Notes: generated by a model from the letters alone, not told the origin. A stretch of DNA of 64,000 nt from VRUE01 sp963774555 (GCA_963774555.1 CAVZFL010000001.1:1-64000); one strand, 5' to 3'; positions 25,173-34,432 are shown, counted from the first letter of the stretch. A program made the numbers and translations.

Positions 25173-26867
25173 TCAGCCCGCCCGGCGCAGCGGGCAGACC
25201 GGCACCGGGGCCGAGGATTCGATTGCCACGTACCAAGGCTGCCGGATCCGGTCGCGGGGGATCGACACCCTGAACCAGCCGCCGCCGGCGGCCGCCCGCA
25301 GCCGGTAGAAGTCGTCGCCGAAGCGGCGCAGCCCGACCACCGCTTCCCCTTCGCGGGGAAGACGGAAGGCGATACCGCCGCGCGGGACGGGGATGCCCCC
25401 ACCGGTGGTCATCGTTTCCGGCGCGACGGTGCGGCAACCCGGGCCCGATGAGCTCGAGTAGGCCGGCACCGTGTCGAGGCCGAAGAGATAGATCAGCTCC
25501 TGGTCGGCAGCCAGGCGTGCGTCGGGTTCGACCCCGGGCAGTTCCTCGACAGAATTTGCCGGAGAGCCGAAGCTGTCGACGCCTTCGTAGTAGCTCGTGG
25601 CCGAGGTGGCGAGATCGCGTTCGATGGTGCCGGGATTGGGCTCGATGATTTTCGCCGGGTCGAAGCGACCCCGCAGCTCGTCGACGATCGCCAGCTTCGC
25701 CTTGTCCTGGGCGCTGACATGGCGCATGAAGGCGGCGGCGTAGTGGAGGTTGATCACGTTGGGCACGATGGAGACGAGAGCAACGGCCACGATCCCGGCC
25801 ATCGCCGCTCGCGAAGGTCGCCAGCCGCGCCACAGCTCCGCGAGGATGAAGAGGATGAAGATCGCCGACGCGTACTGGTAGCGCCCCGTACCGGGTTCTC
25901 TCGCGGGCGAGACCAGGGCCAGCGACGCCCAGTAGACGGCGAGCGTCACGAACGGCGGCAGGAACCGCCAGTCGAGCTGCAGGCGGCTGAGCCGCCAGCC
26001 CACTGCTGCCGCGAGGAGGGCGCCGAGCATCAGGCCGGGCTCGTGATTGACGATGATCACGAGATCGGGGGTGCCCGGCGGCTGCGCACCGGGGAAGCGG
26101 AAGGCGCCGGCCATCGACGCCGTGGCCGAGGCGAAGAGCGAGACCGCGGCCGCAGGTGCACTCGAAATGGTCTGGAGCGTGATGCTCGATTCGCCGAACT
26201 TGCGAGCCCAGACGTACCAGGCCGCATAGATCAGGAGCGGGGCCGCACCGATCCAGATCCGCCTCCACCGGTCCGGTGCGATCAGCAGCGCACAGAGAAC
26301 GCCGGCGAGGATCGCGAGGCCGGTGCTGTGGGCGATGACGCTGAAGGTGAGCAGGATGCAGCCGAGAACGTCGGCCCGCACGGTGCGGCGTTCGAGCGCC
26401 AGCAGAGCCGCAAGGCCAGCCGCCATCGAGGTGAGCACGTTGATCCCGAGCGAGCCTCCGAACATCTCCCAGGCGGCCCCGAAGACCGCGAGGACCACCG
26501 CGGGCACGTAGGCGGCAAAGGAACCGACCCGCTTGCGCATCAAAGCGAAGAAGAGACCCGAGCAAAGCAGGTCGAGGGCGATCCAGGTCAGCCTCAGCGC
26601 CAGGTGGTCGTGCGCCCCGGCAACCGTCAGGACCAGCTTGTAGACGAGCGTCGCGCCGAAGACCATGTTGCCCTGGTCGGGCCCCAGCAGCACCCCCGGC
26701 GAGGACGCGGCGGCGTGGGGGAAGAAGAACCACTCGTCGGCGTAGAGGGTCTGCCCCCGGGTTTCCCAGAGCAGGAATGCGGCTATGACGAGGAACGGCA
26801 GCGCCCAGAGCGCGGCCTGCAGGCCGCGCGGCGCACCTCCCCCCGCCTTCGCTGACGGCTCTTGCAT
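25173..26867 (-). CDS. GT-C-like polytopic membrane protein, family copy 1
   Basis: A 564-residue protein with about 11 membrane helices (start ATG 26867; longer in-frame starts lie in the divergent gene). The first outside loop has an acidic LYADEWFFFP motif, followed by VYKLVLTV and a later WARKFG segment. It is clearly related to 43045-44844 and 44883-46589, which have FINDEWNYL and LVDVWGYLY at the same place. An acidic residue in the first outside loop is where GT-C glycosyltransferases bind metal or acceptor. The C-terminal region (about 430-564) is extracytoplasmic and beta-rich, with Cys near both ends (GPGCRTV, PVCPL). I recognise no named Pfam family; glycosyl transfer from a lipid-phosphate sugar is an inference. 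Confidence 0.7.
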   Translation of the reverse strand: MQEPSAKAGGGAPRGLQAALWALPFLVIAAFLLWETRGQTLYADEWFFFPHAAASSPGVLLGPDQGNMVFGATLVYKLVLTVAGAHDHLALRLTWIALDLLCSGLFFALMRKRVGSFAAYVPAVVLAVFGAAWEMFGGSLGINVLTSMAAGLAALLALERRTVRADVLGCILLTFSVIAHSTGLAILAGVLCALLIAPDRWRRIWIGAAPLLIYAAWYVWARKFGESSITLQTISSAPAAAVSLFASATASMAGAFRFPGAQPPGTPDLVIIVNHEPGLMLGALLAAAVGWRLSRLQLDWRFLPPFVTLAVYWASLALVSPAREPGTGRYQYASAIFILFILAELWRGWRPSRAAMAGIVAVALVSIVPNVINLHYAAAFMRHVSAQDKAKLAIVDELRGRFDPAKIIEPNPGTIERDLATSATSYYEGVDSFGSPANSVEELPGVEPDARLAADQELIYLFGLDTVPAYSSSSGPGCRTVAPETMTTGGGIPVPRGGIAFRLPREGEAVVGLRRFGDDFYRLRAAAGGGWFRVSIPRDRIRQPWYVAIESSAPVPVCPLRRAG

Positions 26868-26942
26868 CGGCGGCACCCTAGAGGATGGCGTCCCCCTCTT
26901 CGCAGCGCCCGCCGCAGGCGAAGCTGGGAGGATGCGCGCCGA

Positions 26943-28511
26943 ATGCGTCGCCGCCTTTCCGCCACTCCCCCGCATGTGGTCGCGGCTGCCCTCGTCTTCC
27001 TGATGGCCTTCGGCATCTTCGCCGCGACAACCTCGGGGCTCACCGGGTACGAGCCCGAGACCGCTGCTGTCACCGAAGGGCTCGTTCTCGAAGGGCATTT
27101 CTACGAGACCCAGGATCCGCCTGTGGAAGGACAGGGCACGATCGGAAAGGGAGGGCACCTGTATGCGCGCGCCGGCCTCCTGCAGCCGCTGCTCGAGGCA
27201 CCGTTCTTCGCCGCCGGACACTTCGTCGACGTGAATTTCGGCTCGGACGGTCCCACGCCGTTCGGCTGGGTCTTCATGTGGTTCTACAACCCCTTCGTCG
27301 CCGCCCTGGCGGCCCTTGCGCTCTTCGCCCTCGTCTTCACAACCCGCCGTTCGCTGGGCTGGGCCGTGGCGATCGCCAGCCTCTTCGTCGTCGCGAGCAT
27401 CGCCTGGCCCTACTCGTCAATCGGCATGGAGACGACCTTCATGTTCGCCCTCCTCGCCAGCTTCGCCTGCGCGGCCCGGGCCCGGGAAAGCCCCGGCGCC
27501 GTCAGCTGGGCGGCAACGGGGGTCGCGGCCGGCGCCGCGTTCGCGACCAAGCCCTACGCCTGCCTGATCCTGCCGGCGCTCGTGGTCTTGCTCTGGCCGG
27601 CATTGAGGAGCAGGCCGGGGCCCGAACGGCTCAGGCTGTGCCTGTCGCTGCTCCTGCCCCTCCTGCTCTGGGCCCTGGCGATCGCGATCTACAACGACGC
27701 GCGCTTCGGCGGGTTCGCCGACTTCGGCTATTCCACCGCCTCGCTGACCCTGGCGATGCCGCTCAACTTCTTCGGCCTGCTGGCCAGCCCCGGCAAGGGT
27801 CTGGTCTTCTACAGTCCGCTGGTCATCCTCGGCGCCCTCGGCCTGGCAGGGCTCTGGCGCGAGGACCGCTCCCTTGCGGCGGCCCTCGTCGTCGTCTTCC
27901 TCTCCATCACCTTTTTTTCCGCCGCCTCCACATACTGGGGAGACGAGGTCTGGGGACCGCGCTACATCGTGCCCGTCGCCTGGACGATGCTGGTCCCGAT
28001 CGCCTGGTGGGCGGACTCACGGCGACGCAGGCAGACGCTGGCGGCGGTCGCGGCAATCGCCGTTGTGGTCCAGGTCGTCGCCATCTCCACCTCCTACACC
28101 CACTACCTCACCGTGGTCAAGGAGCTGACCGGGGTGGATGTCTACGGCGTTCGCAACGGTATCGACCCCGAGCAGGTCCCTTACGGCGACGACCCCCCAC
28201 GTTGGATCGCCGAGCTGTCACCCCTGCTGCTGCAGGCCGAGGGACTGGCTTCCTCGCAGATCGACGAGCGCCTTGGTGGCGACGGGCTCGTCGCCACCTA
28301 CCATCCGTTGGAGGGAAGGGAGCGAAGCCTCAACCTTTCGCGACCCGACGTGCGGGTGGCCGGCAACTTCTGGTGGCACAACTCTCTCAGTGGCGCAGGC
28401 GCGGACGCCACCGCAGCGATCCTCCTGCTTGTGGGGCTGGCAAGCGGCGGCGCTCTCTACCGCCTGACGCGGACGCGGCGGACAGGAACCAGTGGCCTTG
28501 GACAGCCCTGA
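26943..28511 (+). CDS. GT-C-like polytopic membrane glycosyltransferase
   Basis: A 522-residue protein from ATG 26943 (GGGAGG about 12 bases upstream) with about ten helices. The first outside loop carries acidic residues (GYEPETAAVTEGLVLEGH). Later segments FATKPYACLILPAL, GLLASPGKGLVFYSP and YWGDEVWGPRYIVPVAW match actinobacterial proteins of the dolichyl-phosphate-mannose-protein-mannosyltransferase-like group. These use polyprenyl-phosphate sugars at the outer membrane face. The next gene, a DPM1-like synthase, overlaps it by 20 bases and could supply its donor. It is divergent from 25173-26867 with a 75-bp gap. Confidence 0.75.
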   Translation: MRRRLSATPPHVVAAALVFLMAFGIFAATTSGLTGYEPETAAVTEGLVLEGHFYETQDPPVEGQGTIGKGGHLYARAGLLQPLLEAPFFAAGHFVDVNFGSDGPTPFGWVFMWFYNPFVAALAALALFALVFTTRRSLGWAVAIASLFVVASIAWPYSSIGMETTFMFALLASFACAARARESPGAVSWAATGVAAGAAFATKPYACLILPALVVLLWPALRSRPGPERLRLCLSLLLPLLLWALAIAIYNDARFGGFADFGYSTASLTLAMPLNFFGLLASPGKGLVFYSPLVILGALGLAGLWREDRSLAAALVVVFLSITFFSAASTYWGDEVWGPRYIVPVAWTMLVPIAWWADSRRRRQTLAAVAAIAVVVQVVAISTSYTHYLTVVKELTGVDVYGVRNGIDPEQVPYGDDPPRWIAELSPLLLQAEGLASSQIDERLGGDGLVATYHPLEGRERSLNLSRPDVRVAGNFWWHNSLSGAGADATAAILLLVGLASGGALYRLTRTRRTGTSGLGQP

Positions 28512-29703
28512 CACCAGCGGGGGGTCGATCGAGGTCTCGATCGTGATGCCATGCCTGAACGAGGCGGAGTCCGTCGGCGAGTGCGTCCAGCGTGCCCTTG
28601 AGGGGCTGCGGAACGGCGCTGCCGAGGGCGAGGTGATCGTCGCCGACAACGGCAGCACCGACGGCTCGCAGGAGATCGCCCGCTCGCTTGGCGCCCGAGT
28701 CGTCGCCGTTGCCACAAAGGGATACGGCGCGGCGTTGATGGGTGGCTTCGAGGCCGCCAGGGGCGAGTTCATCGTGATGGGGGACGCCGACGCCAGCTAT
28801 GACTTCAGCTCGCTCGAGCCTTTCGTCGAGCGCCTGCGCGCCGGCGACGACCTGGTCATGGGCAACCGCTTCAAGGGCGGCATCCAGGAGGGTGCCATGC
28901 CGTTCCTCAATCGCCACCTCGGCAATCCCGTGCTCAGCTTCATCGGCCGCCTCTTCTTCGGTAGCAAGATCGGCGACTTTCACTGCGGCCTACGGGCCTT
29001 CCGGCGCGACATACTGCCGAGGCTCGCCCTGCAGAGCAAGGGCATGGAGTTCGCCAGCGAGATGGTCGTCAAGGCGACGCTCAGCGAAATGAGGGTTTCC
29101 GAGGTTCCGACCACGCTCTCGCCCGCTCTTCGCAGTCGCCCACCACATCTGCGCCCCTGGCGCGACGGCTGGCGCCATCTGCGCTTCCTGCTCCTCTTCA
29201 GTCCACGCTGGCTCTTCTTCTACCCCGGGCTGGTGCTGATGCTGATCGGCCTTACCGCGATGATCGCGCTCCTGCCCGGTCAACTCGACGTCTTCGGAAC
29301 CCGATTCGACGTTCACACGATGGTCTATGCGAGCGCGATGATCGTGGTCGGCTATCAGGCGATCCTCTTCGCCCTGTTCGCCCGTGTCTACGCCTCCACC
29401 GAGGGATTCCTACCCGCCCGGCACTCGCTCGAGCGGGTGACCGAGCGGTTCACGCTCGAGGTGGGAGTGCTCGCCGGGGCAGCGCTCGTGACCGGCGGGG
29501 TGCTGCTGACCGTGGTCGCGCTCTTCATCTGGGGCGGCACCGGCTTCGGCGCACTCCACTACCGGGAGACCCTGCGGATCGCTATTCCCGCAAGCACGAT
29601 GCTGATCCTCGGGGTGCAAACGGTTCTCTCCAGCTTCTTTCTCTCGATTCTTGGGATCCAGCACTCAGATCCGCTCGAAGACGAAGAGGTTGTTCAGCCC
29701 TAA
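28492..29703 (+). CDS. Polyprenyl-phosphate sugar synthase (DPM1-like GT2) with C-terminal membrane helices
   Basis: A 403-residue protein. Residues 12-225 are a GT2 domain of the dolichol-phosphate mannose synthase type: VSIVMPCLNEAESVGECV, VIVADNGSTDGSQEIA, GYGAALMGGFEAARGEFIVMGDADASYDF (the DAD metal site) and DFHCGLRAFRRD. Four hydrophobic helices follow (about 240-390). Such enzymes transfer a sugar from an NDP-sugar to polyprenyl phosphate. The GTG start lies inside the 3' end of the GT-C-like gene, which would use the product. The 3' end overlaps the convergent methyltransferase gene by 39 bases. Confidence 0.88.
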   Translation: MALDSPDTSGGSIEVSIVMPCLNEAESVGECVQRALEGLRNGAAEGEVIVADNGSTDGSQEIARSLGARVVAVATKGYGAALMGGFEAARGEFIVMGDADASYDFSSLEPFVERLRAGDDLVMGNRFKGGIQEGAMPFLNRHLGNPVLSFIGRLFFGSKIGDFHCGLRAFRRDILPRLALQSKGMEFASEMVVKATLSEMRVSEVPTTLSPALRSRPPHLRPWRDGWRHLRFLLLFSPRWLFFYPGLVLMLIGLTAMIALLPGQLDVFGTRFDVHTMVYASAMIVVGYQAILFALFARVYASTEGFLPARHSLERVTERFTLEVGVLAGAALVTGGVLLTVVALFIWGGTGFGALHYRETLRIAIPASTMLILGVQTVLSSFFLSILGIQHSDPLEDEEVVQP

Positions 29704-30210
29704 CTGGAAGCTGCTCCGGTGCGCAAGCCGAAACAGCGGCGCCGTGAACAGCTGGGCCGTGCGCTCGACGTCGAAGCCATAGTGCTCATCCAGGCTCATC
29801 CCGTCCACGAGGCGCAAGGAGCCAAGCAGGCGCAGGATGTCGTCCACCCGCGGGGAGGGAACGGTGATCACCAAGCGCCCCCCCGGCTTGAGCATTTCGT
29901 GACACGCAGCGGGAAGCGTCGACTGCCTTGCGCCGGGAATGTGCTCGAGCACGGCGAGCATGGTGATGACGTCGCACCTGATCGCAGGAAGCGCCTCCGG
30001 GAAAGCACCCGGGTAGAGCCCGTACCCGTTTCCCTTCACCGGGCGGTCGAGGATCGGATCGACTCCGTACCCCCGCGCGATCAGCTTCTCCCAGCGCTCG
30101 AACATCACCCCATCTGCGCAGCCAACGTCGACCACCGTGTCGCCCTCACGCACGAAGGCGCGCGCCTTTGCGATCCGAACGTCCCTCAGGTACCGATCGA
30201 GGGCTTTCAA
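29665..30210 (-). CDS. Class I SAM-dependent methyltransferase, short
   Basis: A 181-residue protein starting at a TTG seven bases after the stop of the glycosidase (30218-31333). Motif I is DTVVDVGCADGVMFERW; motif II/III is CDVITMLAVLEHIPGARQ; then CHEMLKPGGRLVITVPSP. The order matches Methyltransf_11/12-type enzymes acting on small molecules or sugars. Substrate unknown; the context suggests glycan or lipid-sugar methylation. Its 3' end overlaps that of the DPM1-like gene. Confidence 0.82.
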   Translation of the reverse strand: MKALDRYLRDVRIAKARAFVREGDTVVDVGCADGVMFERWEKLIARGYGVDPILDRPVKGNGYGLYPGAFPEALPAIRCDVITMLAVLEHIPGARQSTLPAACHEMLKPGGRLVITVPSPRVDDILRLLGSLRLVDGMSLDEHYGFDVERTAQLFTAPLFRLAHRSSFQLGLNNLFVFERI

Positions 30211-30217
30211 TTGCGGG

Positions 30218-31333
30218 CTACGGCCGTGCCCGCCCGCCGCTGAGCGCCACGAAAGCTCGCCAGGCCGGCTTCGGCTTGAAGCCCTTGCCGGCGCGGAAGA
30301 GGCCGACGGAGTCGCAGAAGCTGCAGGCCGTGTATTCGGGGTTGTCCTTCCACGAGTACCAGTAGGTGCCCTTGAGGTTGAGGCGGTTGCGGTTGGCGAT
30401 CAGGTAGGTGTAGGCCTTGCGCAGTTCGCGCGCCTGGCCCTGGATGCCCTGCTCGAAGGCGACCACGTTGGGGTCGTTCTGGGAGCCCCAGCCCATCTCG
30501 GTGATGTAGAGGGCGGCGCCCGGGTCGTGGTTTTCGACGATCACTTCCCGCATCCCCTCGGTCAGTTCTTCGAGGTCTTCGACGTGGAAGGCGTACGGGT
30601 GCAGGGCGACGGCGTCGAAGTAGCTCTTGATGCCGGGCACGCCGTAGAGGGCGGCGAGGAACTTGGTCGCGTCCATGCCCCGCGAGCCGCCCTCGTCGGG
30701 GTTGCCGAAGAGGCCGGAGAGGACCACCTTGGCGGTCGGGTCGGTGCGCTTGATCGTCGTGTAGGTCGGCTTCAGCAGGCGCGCGTAGCGGCTCGGCGAG
30801 GCGGGGTAGGCGAAGTAGAAGAAGTTGGCCTCGTTCCAGACCTGCCAGGTGCGGATCGGCAGCGGCAGCGGGACCGCCGGCACGTTGTTGGCCGCCGCCA
30901 CGCTGGGGTCGTGTTCGGCCCAGAACTCGCCTTCGGGCCCGTAGCGCTCAACCGCCGCTTCGACGAAGGCAAGCCAGGCCTTGCGGGCGCGGCCGTTGTC
31001 GATCGGCAGGGTCGTCGGCTTGCCGGCGACCCAGCGCGGCGTCCCGTAGAGGAAGGGCAGGACCGTCAGGCCGCGTCGCGCCGCGCTCGCCACCGCCGGG
31101 TCGACGCTGCTCCAGTCGAAGCCGCCCTTCTTGCTCGGCTGCACCGAGGCCCAGCTGACCGGCCAGCGCACGCTGCCGATGCCACCGGCCTTCATGTAGG
31201 CCGCGTCGGTATCGCTCAGCGGCGTCTGCGGCGCGACGCCGAAGAAGGTGGGAGGTAGGCCCTGGGCCGCGGCCGGCGCCAGCAGCGCGGCGGCAAGCGC
31301 CAGCAGCAGGATCGTTGTCTTGGCGGATCTCAA
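30218..31333 (-). CDS. Secreted clan GH-A-like glycoside hydrolase (paralogue)
   Basis: A 371-residue exported protein (signal peptide about 1-24) closely related to the one at 1396-2541 along its whole length. The predicted acid/base is in TWQVWNEAN (Asn167-Glu168), and the nucleophile is Glu279 in LYITEMGWGS. The VALHPY segment and a C-terminal Cys pair (TACSFCDSVGLF) are also shared. The two copies bracket the polysaccharide locus, so they may trim or release the polymer. The gene is probably co-transcribed with the methyltransferase at 29665-30210. Confidence 0.85.
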   Translation of the reverse strand: MRSAKTTILLLALAAALLAPAAAQGLPPTFFGVAPQTPLSDTDAAYMKAGGIGSVRWPVSWASVQPSKKGGFDWSSVDPAVASAARRGLTVLPFLYGTPRWVAGKPTTLPIDNGRARKAWLAFVEAAVERYGPEGEFWAEHDPSVAAANNVPAVPLPLPIRTWQVWNEANFFYFAYPASPSRYARLLKPTYTTIKRTDPTAKVVLSGLFGNPDEGGSRGMDATKFLAALYGVPGIKSYFDAVALHPYAFHVEDLEELTEGMREVIVENHDPGAALYITEMGWGSQNDPNVVAFEQGIQGQARELRKAYTYLIANRNRLNLKGTYWYSWKDNPEYTACSFCDSVGLFRAGKGFKPKPAWRAFVALSGGRARP

Positions 31334-31420
31334 GTCAGGGCGGGACGGCGGTGGCTGGCTCGTGCAGGGTCACTTCCTAACACGCGCGGCCGACATCGGT
31401 AGCGCCAAGACGTTAACGGC

Positions 31421-31890
31421 TCAGTAGGACCCGCCCAGCTTGCGGTGATCCCAGGTCGCGGTGCGAAGCGGCTTGAAGTGGATCGCGACGCGCTTCGGCG
31501 CCTGCGCCTCGAGCGCGGCCTTGGCGTCGCCGTCGACCGAGGAGATCCCCTCCGCGTAGCGCAGCGGTCAGCTCTTCGGCGAAGCCGAGCACGGTCTCGG
31601 AGTCGCGGTGGATCTCCGCCTCGGCCTCGATCATCGCTCCGCGCAGCTCGCCGTACTCGTGCCCGGTCTCGACCAGGACCGTCGCCCGCGGGTCGCGTTC
31701 GAGGTTGCGCACCTTCTGCGACTTGGCGTAGGTCCAGATCCAGATCTCGCCGTCGCGCGGGACGAACCACATCGGCATCGAGTGCGGCCAGCCGCGCGGG
31801 CCGAGGCTGGAGACGATCGCGACCCGCTCGCCCGTCGAGCAGCTCCAGCAGCTCCTCCTCGCTCAGCTTGATCTGGTCGCGGCGGCTCAC
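31421..31890 (-). pseudogene. PPOX-class (F420/FMN split-barrel) protein, disrupted by two frameshifts
   Basis: Starting from GTG 31890, the sequence SRRDQIKLSEEELLELLDG is followed by a one-base insertion near 31831-31833. Correcting it gives ERVAIVSSLGPRGWPHSMPMWF and continues through WIWTYAKSQKVRNLERDPRA and VLVETGHEYGELRG, typical of pyridoxamine 5'-phosphate oxidase-like, F420-dependent proteins. A second indel near 31558-31566 must be corrected to read YAEGISSVDGDAKAALEAQA and the conserved ending TATWDHRKLGGSY before the TGA at 31421. All parts of a normal protein of about 155 residues are present, so base-calling error is as likely as true decay. Confidence 0.8.
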
Positions 31891-32030
31891 TTCGGAGAGC
31901 CTGCCTGATTTCCGCCTCAGAGGCGTTGAAGTTCCGCGCGTTTGCGCGCACCACGCGTCGGAAATGGATCGGTAGCGTCGTCGACATGGCGATGCAAACC
32001 CAAACCCGGCAGTCCTCCGGCTCCTGTTAT

Positions 32031-32064
32031 CGTACGTATGTCTTTCCACAATCACGTACGTACG
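32031..32064. promoter_or_regulatory. Inverted CGTACGTA boxes upstream of the Phd/PIN pair
   Basis: CGTACGTA (32031-32038) and TACGTACG (32057-32064) form an inverted repeat with an 18-nt centre, ending 18 bases before the antitoxin start codon. This is a likely autoregulatory operator for the toxin-antitoxin operon; binding is inferred. Confidence 0.5.
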
Positions 32065-32082
32065 CCTCCTGAGGGGACTGCA

Positions 32083-32307
32083 TTGGCAACCACCGCATCG
32101 AAGCTCCGCGCGAACATCTACCGGATGCTGGACGAGGTCCTCGAGACCGGGCAGCCGCTGGAGATCGAGCGCAACGGCAAGGTCCTGCGTCATCGCGCCC
32201 AAGGAGGAACGGTCGATCTGGGATCGACTGCCGCGACGCGAGGGCTTCATCGTCGGCGACCCCGACGAGCTGATCCACATGGACTGGTCCTCGGAGTGGA
32301 ACCCTGA
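32083..32307 (+). CDS. Phd/YefM-type antitoxin, frameshifted C-terminus
   Basis: TTG 32083 has a good ribosome-binding site (GAGGGG, 32071-32076). The N-terminal part reads ATTASKLRANIYRMLDEVL then ETGQPLEIERNGKVLR, a typical short prevent-host-death-type antitoxin. As deposited, the frame then turns into Arg-rich nonsense. Removing one base near 32189-32192 restores IAPKEERSIWDRLPRR and VGDPDELIHMDWSSEWNP, the usual family ending. Adding one A before 32304 would end it at the TGA of 32305-32307 and create an ATGA overlap with the toxin. Two compensating errors are thus likely. Confidence 0.72.
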   Translation: MATTASKLRANIYRMLDEVLETGQPLEIERNGKVLRHRAQGGTVDLGSTAATRGLHRRRPRRADPHGLVLGVEP

Positions 32308-32681
32308 TCCTTCTTGACACCCATGTCGTCGGCTGGCTCTACGCAGGCCACTGGGAGAAAGTGCCGGAGGCGGCACGAGACTTGATCGGCGAAAGCGAGC
32401 TCAGGATCTCGCCGCTGGCATCGCTTGAGCTTGCCTACATGCATGAAATCGGCAAGGTGCGAGACCCTGCGCCGATGGTGCTGGCAGCGTTGCGCCAAAG
32501 CATCGGCTTGGAGATCGTCGACAGCTCCCTCGCAGAGGTTGTACATGCCGCCGTGAGCCTCGCTTGGACTCGCGATCCCTTCGAGCGAATGACTGCTGCC
32601 CAGGCAATCGTGGCCAACGTGCCGCTGGTTACGGCCAACCGAACGATCTTGGCGAACCTGCCTTTGGCTACTTGGACCTAA
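32304..32681 (+). CDS. PIN-domain toxin
   Basis: The reading frame from CTG 32304 encodes LILLDTHVVGWLYAG (catalytic Asp), ISPLASLELAYMHEIG, WTRDPFERMTAAQAIV and VPLVTANRTI, all PIN-domain hallmarks, in 125 residues. No ATG/GTG/TTG precedes it in frame after the TGA at 32271. A single missing A just before 32304 would give the family-typical ATG ATC CTT CTT GAC start overlapping the antitoxin stop. If the deposited sequence is right, initiation would have to be at CTG. Confidence 0.78.
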   Translation: MILLDTHVVGWLYAGHWEKVPEAARDLIGESELRISPLASLELAYMHEIGKVRDPAPMVLAALRQSIGLEIVDSSLAEVVHAAVSLAWTRDPFERMTAAQAIVANVPLVTANRTILANLPLATWT

Positions 32682-32712
32682 TCCGAGTCGCGGGCGGGTC
32701 GGCCGGAGGTCG

Positions 32713-33693
32713 CTACGCCGCGACCGGCTTGAACGAGCGCCGGTAGGCGGTCGGCGTGGTCGCGGTGGCGCGGCGGAAGTGGTCGCGCAGGGAGGCGGCG
32801 GTGCCGAAGCCGGCGCGCCAGGCGACCGCGTCGATCGGCAGGTCGGTCTCCTCGAGCAGGCGGCGGGCCTCCTGCACCCGCTGGTTGAGCAGCCACTGCA
32901 GCGGTGTGGTTCCGGTCTCCTCGCGGAAGCGACGGGCGAAGGTGCGGGGACTGACGCTGGCGTGAGCGGACATCGCCGCTACGTCGAGTGGCTCGTTAAG
33001 GCGTTCGGCAGCCCAGCGCCGCGTCCGCTCCAGCGAGCCGCTGCTTCCGGGGACCGACGGGCCGCTCGATGAACTGCGCCTGGCCTCCCTCGCGGTGCGG
33101 TGCCGCGACCATGTGGCGGGCGACCCGCTCGCCGACCGCGGCGCCGCAGTCCTCGCGAACACGTGCAGGCAGAGGTCGATGCCGGCGCTGAGCCCGGCCG
33201 AGGTCATCACCGTCGCCTTCGTCGACGTATAGCGCCGCTGGGTCGACGTCGACGTCGGGGAAGCGGGCCGCCAGCTCGTCGGCGAAGGCCCAGTGGGTCG
33301 TCGCCCGTCGGCCGTCGAGCAGGCCCGCGTGGGCGAGGGCGAAGGCACCGGTGCAGACGGAGATCACGCGGGCGCCGCGCGTCGGGCCGCCGCCCGCAGG
33401 GCCGCGATCGCCTCCGTCGGTGGCGGCGAAAAGACGTCGAAGTAGGCGGGCACGACGACCGTGTCGGCGCGGTTTCCAGCGCACTCAGGTCGCCCTCGGG
33501 CCGCACCGCGAAACCCGTCGTCGTCTTCACCGTCGCCACCGTCCGAGCGAGCAGGTCGACGAACTCGTAGCTGAGCAGCGGCTTCGCCCCCCTCGGGGGT
33601 CAAGTCGGATGCGCCGCGATGAAAGACCTGCGCGGGCACCGCCAGGTCGAAGGCGACGACGCCGTCGAGGCAGAGGGCGACGACACGGTGCAT
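32713..33693 (-). pseudogene. GlxA-family transcriptional regulator (DJ-1/PfpI + AraC HTH), multiply frameshifted
   Basis: Joined across frames, the segment reads as one GlxA-type regulator. The start is MHRVVALCLDGVVAFDLAVP. It is followed by TVVVPAYFDVFSPPP, VISVCTGAFALAHAGLLDGR (amidotransferase-like nucleophile elbow), TSAGLSAGIDLCLHV, and an AraC-type HTH pair (SVSPRTFARRFREETG, AVAWRAGFGTAASLRDHFRR). At least five single-base indels separate these parts in about 1 kb. Nothing is missing from the protein, so consensus error is likely. It is divergent from the PfpI-like gene at 33765, which it may control. Confidence 0.8.
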
Positions 33694-33764
33694 GGCAGAA
33701 ATCTATCGGATATTGGCAATCCTGCCACTGGAAGCAGACGCCGCACCGCGCGATCCTCGTCGCC

Positions 33765-34432
33765 ATGCAAATAGCCATCCTCATCTTCGAGAAGCTCACC
33801 GCCCTCGACGCGATCGGCCCCTACGAGGTGCTGCGCTCCGTCCCCGGCTGGGAGGTCAAGTTCGTCGGCCCCGAGAAGGGCAACGGTGCGCACCGACAGC
33901 GGCGCCCTCGGCCTCAGCGCCGACTACTCGCTGGAGGAGGTGAGCGAGGCCGACATCGTCCTCGTCCCCGGCGGCGAAGGCAACCGGCCCGCTGCTCGAG
34001 CGACGAGCGCGGTGCTCTCCTGGCTGCGCCAGATCGACGCGGGCAGCAAGTGGACGACCTCGGTCTGCACCGGCTCGCTGGTGCTCGGCGCCGCCGGCCT
34101 GCTCGACGGCAAGCGGGCGACCGCCAACTGGCTCTTCCTCGAGCAGCTGCGCGAGTTCGGCGCCGATCCGGTCGGCGGCCGCTACGTCGAGGACGGCAAG
34201 ACGATCACCGCCGCCGGCGTCACCGCCGGCATCGACATGGCCCTGCACCTGGTCGGGCAGGAGGTCGGCCCCGAGGTCGCCCAGGCGATCCAGCTCGGCC
34301 TCGAGTACGACCCGCAGCCCCCGTTCGACGCCGGCTCGCCGCAGAAGGCACCGCGCGCCGATCGTCGAGCTGGTCACCTCGGTCGCGGGCGAGCGCGACG
34401 AGTGGCTGAGCGCAGCTAACGCCCGGCCCTGA
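33765..34432 (+). pseudogene. DJ-1/PfpI-family protein, frameshifted
   Basis: ATG 33765 opens MQIAILIFEKLTALDAIGP; after an indel near 33884 the frame continues at RTDSGALGLSADYSLEE and then EADIVLVPGGEGNRP, TTSVCTGSLVLGAAGLLDGK (nucleophilic Cys) and GRYVEDGKTITAAGVTAGID. Another indel near 34350 must be corrected to read PIVELVTSVAGERDEWLSAA before the TGA at 34430-34432. A compensating pair may lie near 33985-34010. The family includes isonitrile hydratase-like and chaperone/deglycase proteins; the function here is not determined. The 3' end overlaps the convergent DUF1906 gene by 17 bases. Confidence 0.78.

Noticed and set aside
23630..25273. A 547-codon plus-strand frame overlapping both methyltransferases
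   Set aside because: It crosses a convergent gene junction, and both methyltransferase genes on it have clear SAM motifs in other frames.
32304..32306. A true CTG initiation codon for the PIN toxin
   Set aside because: Possible, but the surrounding block is full of indels and one missing A explains the start better.
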